A stretch of 10,321 nt of DNA, taken from contig CALWAB010000064.1 of assembly GCA_944372745.1 (NCBI GenBank), positions 1 to 10,321 of the forward strand, in the 5' to 3' direction. The DNA is from an uncultured Clostridia bacterium (GTDB lineage Bacteria; Bacillota; Clostridia; Christensenellales; UBA1242). The position numbers were made by a program, and so were the translations under genes. The notes under the pieces were generated by a model. It was not told the DNA's origin and made no database searches. It saw only the letters and a program-made list of their open reading frames with translations. Each line of letters opens with the position of its first letter. Position 1 is the first letter of the stretch. Of the stretch, positions 7,771 to 10,321 are shown in pieces.

Positions 7771-8095
7771 TATTAGGTGGATTTCATCACCCTACAACCC
7801 CTAGAGCAGGACAAGGGTGATGCCACCCTATGGCGTGGTCTTATGTTTGTGTTAGTACTTACTTTAAGTTCTCTCAAAGCGAAGACCAATGCCATACGCA
7901 AGTACTCCTGCACCTATGGTCTTAGGAAGTGACATCAGCCGACTTTAGTACTAAATTAATTATATTTGTGCTTATTAAAGCACAAATATTATTTTTATGC
8001 TTTTTAGTACTAGGCTTGGCTAGTTTCGCATCCTAAGACCACAGGTCAAGGGCGTATGCCCTTGCCTAAAGGTTCTAGGGAACAGGTAGTTCCCT

Positions 8096-8137
8096 AAATA
8101 CATTTATCTACAATCTGTACACTTAACGTATAAGTGC
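8096..8137 (-). repeat. Right 42-base imperfect terminal inverted repeat
   Basis: This is the partner of 7729-7770 in reverse orientation. Two of the differences within the inner 17-base core are transitions, which keep pairing as G-U in one strand of RNA. Confidence 0.7.
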
Positions 8138-8143
8138 TTTTTT
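8120..8143 (+). terminator. Intrinsic terminator at the right end of the structured element
   Basis: CACTTA and TAAGTG flank a five-base loop and are followed by C and six T residues (8138-8143). The stem is short and AT-rich, so termination may be partial. The same 5' bases (CACTTAAC) begin a similar hairpin at the left end of the element. Confidence 0.6.
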
Positions 8144-8234
8144 ATTTGTAGGTTTATCAACTTAAATAGTATATTCTTTTTTATTTAATTCACTTAACAT
8201 CTGCACTTTGAAATATAATTTCAAAAAATCTATA

Positions 8235-8263
8235 TTGACAACTACTATAGAGTGTGATAATAT
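8235..8263 (+). promoter_or_regulatory. Promoter of the 353-residue orphan gene
   Basis: TTGACA at 8235-8240, a 17-base spacer and TAATAT at 8258-8263 predict a start near 8270. The AAGGAG of the gene is at 8270-8275, so the leader would be only about 13 bases long, almost entirely the ribosome binding site. Confidence 0.75.
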
Positions 8264-8282
8264 ATGTATAAGGAGTTAGAAA

Positions 8283-9344
8283 ATGTTGCATTTTGCGGAC
8301 AAATTAAATGAAGAAGATTTTGATATTTTTAGTTATAAATGTATCAATATTTTTGATAAGGAGCAAATTCATTCTCATATAAAAAGCAGAATTAAATTTT
8401 TGGACGACATAATTATTTCAAATTTTACTATATTTTCTCATTTTGGACAAGATTACGAACACAAATACAAACACGAACTTCATTTTTTTGACTTTAATGT
8501 TGAAAATACAGACAAAGAATTACCGATAAGCCAAGAACAACAATTTTTGATTAATTATGATTGGCAAAAATTTTTATATTCAAAATTATCCCAAAATGAT
8601 AAAATGAAGTATCTAGATAATCTTAAAAATTATTTACAAACTCACAATTTAAGTGATGTAGATATTAAAAATTACATAAAAGAAATAGAACTCAACATAC
8701 CCTATGGTTCAATCAACTTTTATAAAGCACATAAGAAAGAAATACAAGACTTTCAAGATAATGGAATTGCGGAACTTATAAAATTGCAAAATCGACGCAA
8801 TGAACTTATACAAGATTTTGAAACATTCGAATTTGACCCAACTAAACCTATAAAAAAACAAACATATTCATATCAACAATTATCTTATTCAACAATAAAT
8901 AAACTACAAAAGAAATTAATTATGCTTTGTAATTTAGGAAATGAACAATTAGCAGATAAATTTATAGATTATCTAGTGACATCCTACTTTAGTGAAGCTC
9001 GACAAAAAATTGTTCAACAATACAATTATAAAATTGATGAACAAGACATTCAAGCGAAATTGATACCAGCAAAAGATAAAGCCGAAGACATAATTTCTCG
9101 AATCATTCAATATCCTAAAGAACTTGAAGAGGAATTGTACAATAAATACAAAGATTATATAACAATAACAGAAAAATTAAATAACAACAAAGATTTATTA
9201 GATAACTATTGTGAATTACAATTTAAAATGCTAGAAAATAATCCCACAAAAGAAGCACTTGAAATCCTAAAATTAGCTAAAATTATTGAAAAAGATGAAA
9301 AGTCATTAAACACCAAAATAAAATTAAATTCTATGGAAATTTAG
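8283..9344 (+). CDS. Unrecognised helical protein, 353 residues
   Basis: ATG at 8283 follows AAGGAG (8270-8275) with a 7-base gap. The protein is hydrophilic, very rich in Lys, Asn, Glu, Ile and Leu, and has no signal peptide or membrane segment. The N-terminal 70 residues are rich in Phe, His and Asp (for example FSHFGQDYEHKYKHELHFFDF near 52-72). From about 80 onward it appears to be a string of amphipathic helices with possible coiled-coil stretches, notably about 150-180 and 260-310. I see no enzyme motif and do not recognise the family. It has its own promoter and a strong terminator, and stands between the structured element and the yugP-like gene. Its more AT-biased codons compared with the peptidase gene may mark it as accessory, but this was judged by eye. 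Confidence 0.87.
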   Translation: MLHFADKLNEEDFDIFSYKCINIFDKEQIHSHIKSRIKFLDDIIISNFTIFSHFGQDYEHKYKHELHFFDFNVENTDKELPISQEQQFLINYDWQKFLYSKLSQNDKMKYLDNLKNYLQTHNLSDVDIKNYIKEIELNIPYGSINFYKAHKKEIQDFQDNGIAELIKLQNRRNELIQDFETFEFDPTKPIKKQTYSYQQLSYSTINKLQKKLIMLCNLGNEQLADKFIDYLVTSYFSEARQKIVQQYNYKIDEQDIQAKLIPAKDKAEDIISRIIQYPKELEEELYNKYKDYITITEKLNNNKDLLDNYCELQFKMLENNPTKEALEILKLAKIIEKDEKSLNTKIKLNSMEI

Positions 9345-9362
9345 GATAATAATGCTTTTTGA

Positions 9363-9391
9363 TTGACTTAACAAACAAATAATTGTAAACT
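9363..9391 (+). promoter_or_regulatory. Possible promoter upstream of the yugP-like gene
   Basis: TTGACT at 9363-9368, a 17-base spacer and TAAACT at 9386-9391 would start transcription near 9398, at the base of the hairpin described at 9397-9427. If it is used, that hairpin lies in the leader of the peptidase gene. No better promoter is seen between the hairpin and the start codon. Confidence 0.35.
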
Positions 9392-9396
9392 ATTGT

Positions 9397-9427
9397 ATAT
9401 TAGATATATAAATATCTAATATTTTTT
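9397..9427 (+). terminator. Intrinsic terminator after the 353-residue gene
   Basis: A perfect 11-pair stem (ATATTAGATAT with ATATCTAATAT) with an ATAA loop is followed by six T residues. It lies about 50 bases after the upstream stop codon and 47 bases before the next start. The stem is nearly all A-T, so its strength depends on the U tract. Confidence 0.75.
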
Positions 9428-9473
9428 AGAATAATATAAGAAATATTAAATATAATAAAATAGGAGAAACAAT

Positions 9474-10184
9474 TTGCTATTATATATACTTTTAGGCGTT
9501 TTAATTATACCGGGTATTATCTTAGGTATTTACGCTCAAACAAAAGTCACAAAGACTTACAATACTTATCGCGAAGTGGAATCTGAAGGCGGTTTGACTG
9601 CTTCACAACTCGCTCGCACAGTTCTTGACAATGCAGGGCTTCAAGATATTGAACTTAGGCGTGAGCAAGGTTTTTTAACTGACCACTACCACCCCAAGAA
9701 AAAATATATTGCTCTTTCAGAAGATGTTTACGACTCAAAGTCGGTTGCTGCACTTGGCGTAGCTATGCACGAAGTAGGACACGCACTCCAAAAGAAAGAA
9801 AAACATTTCTTTTTAGGATTTAGGCAAGTATTAGTACCTGTTACAAATTTTGCTTCTACCCTATTATGGCCTCTTGTAATTATAGGCTTGCTTTTAGGGG
9901 CATTTTCTGCTAGCGGTCTTTGGGGAGAAATATTCATTTATGCTGGTATTGGTTTCTATGGTTTGACTGTATTATTAAACCTTATCACACTGCCTGTCGA
10001 ATTTGACGCATCTAAGCGCGCCTTAAAAATGTTAGAAGGCGGTAATTTCTTAAATGAGACAGAACTAGTCGGGGCTAAGAAAGTATTGAATGCTGCTGCT
10101 CTCACCTATGTAGCCACATTCGTTGTTGCACTACTTGAACTTTTACGCTTTGTACTATTAATATTTTTGTCACGACAAAATTAA
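9474..10184 (+). CDS. yugP: YugP-like membrane zinc metallopeptidase (Zn_peptidase_2 family)
   Basis: This 236-residue protein matches the YugP family (PF04298) in length and order of parts. An N-terminal membrane helix (about 1-21) is followed by the conserved soluble part with LTASQLARTVLDNAGL (41-56) and LTDHYHPKKK (68-77). The zinc-binding HEVGHALQ (99-106) comes next, then two to three membrane segments (about 124-148, 152-175, 210-232). A later VEFDASKRA (174-182) probably supplies the third zinc-binding glutamate. The family is predicted to cleave membrane or envelope proteins; its substrates are poorly defined. The start is TTG at 9474, chosen because TAGGAGA (9461-9467) lies 6 bases before it and the membrane helix begins immediately. 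A bidirectional terminator follows. Family assignment is confident, the symbol by similarity only. Confidence 0.93.
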   Translation: MLLYILLGVLIIPGIILGIYAQTKVTKTYNTYREVESEGGLTASQLARTVLDNAGLQDIELRREQGFLTDHYHPKKKYIALSEDVYDSKSVAALGVAMHEVGHALQKKEKHFFLGFRQVLVPVTNFASTLLWPLVIIGLLLGAFSASGLWGEIFIYAGIGFYGLTVLLNLITLPVEFDASKRALKMLEGGNFLNETELVGAKKVLNAAALTYVATFVVALLELLRFVLLIFLSRQN

Positions 10185-10200
10185 ATAATATACTATTCTA

Positions 10201-10239
10201 AAAAAAGATAATAGTATTAAACTTACTATTATCTTTTTT
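10201..10239. terminator. Bidirectional intrinsic terminator
   Basis: A perfect 16-pair stem has six A residues on its left side and six T residues on its right, with a seven-base loop at 10217-10223. It works in either direction and sits between the stop of the yugP-like gene and the stop of a convergent reading frame at 10248. Confidence 0.88.
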
Positions 10240-10247
10240 GCTTAATT

Positions 10248-10321
10248 TTAAACCACTACAAAAAACACTATATTGATTATAATTAATAATATTGGGATTA
10301 TTAAAGCAATAACTTTTAAAG
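10248..10321 (-). CDS. C-terminal fragment of a convergent membrane protein (partial)
   Basis: On the minus strand, a frame open from the right edge encodes 23 residues (ending IVFFVVV) and stops with TAA at 10250-10248, eight bases before the bidirectional terminator. Almost every residue is hydrophobic, with one Pro and one Asn, as in a final membrane helix. The position relative to the terminator is what a real convergent gene would show. The fragment is too short to name a family and chance cannot be excluded. Confidence 0.45.
   Translation of the reverse strand, partial: LKVIALIIPILLIIINIVFFVVV

Larger units (their letters stand above)
7729..8143 (+). ncRNA. Candidate large structured non-coding RNA
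   Basis: This block of about 415 bases has no credible reading frame and is clearly richer in G+C than its surroundings. Its ends pair: 7749-7765 with 8101-8117 give 15 of 17 pairs, plus GCACTTA (7729) with TAAGTGC (8131). Internal perfect helices include 7776-7780/7823-7827 with 7785-7793/7814-7822; 7831-7842/7882-7894 (one bulge); 7917-7927/8031-8041; 7946-7955/8003-8012; 7962-7972/7979-7989; 8047-8053/8058-8064; and 8076-8083/8089-8096. Two crossing pairings, 7854-7860/7900-7906 and 7806-7811/7906-7911, suggest pseudoknots. A TATAAT at 7714-7719, without a good -35, would start transcription at the left end, and a terminator-like hairpin closes the right end. The plus strand is a best guess only. 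Size and complexity recall the ROOL/GOLLD classes, but I cannot match it to either. A MITE is the main alternative. Confidence 0.55.

Noticed and set aside
7729..8137. CRISPR array or tRNA genes in the G+C-rich block
   Set aside because: There are no regularly spaced repeats, and no cloverleaf with a T-arm TTCRA-type sequence is visible.
7729..8143. RNase P RNA, tmRNA, SRP RNA or a group I/II intron
   Set aside because: The hallmark sequences I looked for (such as the GAGGAAAGTCC region of RNase P, the tRNA-like ends of tmRNA, the SRP Alu/S-domain motifs and domain V of group II introns) are not present.

Overview
The window looks like a chromosomal stretch of a very AT-rich, low-GC Gram-positive-type bacterium (Bacillota, possibly an uncultured gut or rumen lineage). 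Reasons: consensus TTGACA-17-TATAAT promoters, strong AGGAG ribosome binding sites, Rho-independent terminators, a YugP-type zinc peptidase, and N-terminal modules resembling the DUF6273 GEYPQT family that I associate with uncultured Bacillota. The standard code fits. The organism assignment is inference.

Region 1 (1-4640, minus strand) is an apparent operon. A consensus promoter carrying a palindrome across its -10 drives two paralogous proteins of about 690 residues. Each joins a variable N-terminal DUF6273-like module to a MoxR/AAA_5-type AAA+ ATPase. A third gene, cut by the left edge, follows. The ATPase cores are almost identical in protein but differ at many synonymous sites, while the N-terminal and C-terminal parts have diverged. 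This looks like one motor with different recognition modules. The target and partner are not visible; MoxR ATPases usually act with a VWA protein, which would have to lie beyond the left edge.

Region 2 (4640-5700) holds a divergently transcribed orphan gene of 291 residues, with a perfect promoter and a terminator capped by a C(UACG)G tetraloop. About 330 bases of very AT-rich DNA without a gene follow.

Region 3 (6028-7709) encodes a polytopic membrane protein of the LPG-synthase transmembrane/flippase-like family (YbhN/UPF0104), with an unusually long hydrophilic N-terminus and no lysyltransferase domain.

Region 4 (7729-8143) is the most striking part: a gene-free block of about 415 bases, visibly richer in G+C than its flanks. 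It is bounded by 42-base imperfect inverted repeats and filled with nested perfect helices and possible pseudoknots. It is best explained as a large structured non-coding RNA, in the style of the ornate ROOL/GOLLD classes though not identified as either. A MITE-like element is the main alternative.

Region 5 (8235-10321) holds a second orphan gene (353 residues, helical) with a strong promoter and terminator. A YugP-like membrane zinc metallopeptidase follows. A bidirectional terminator then separates it from the 3' end of a convergent membrane-protein gene cut by the right edge.
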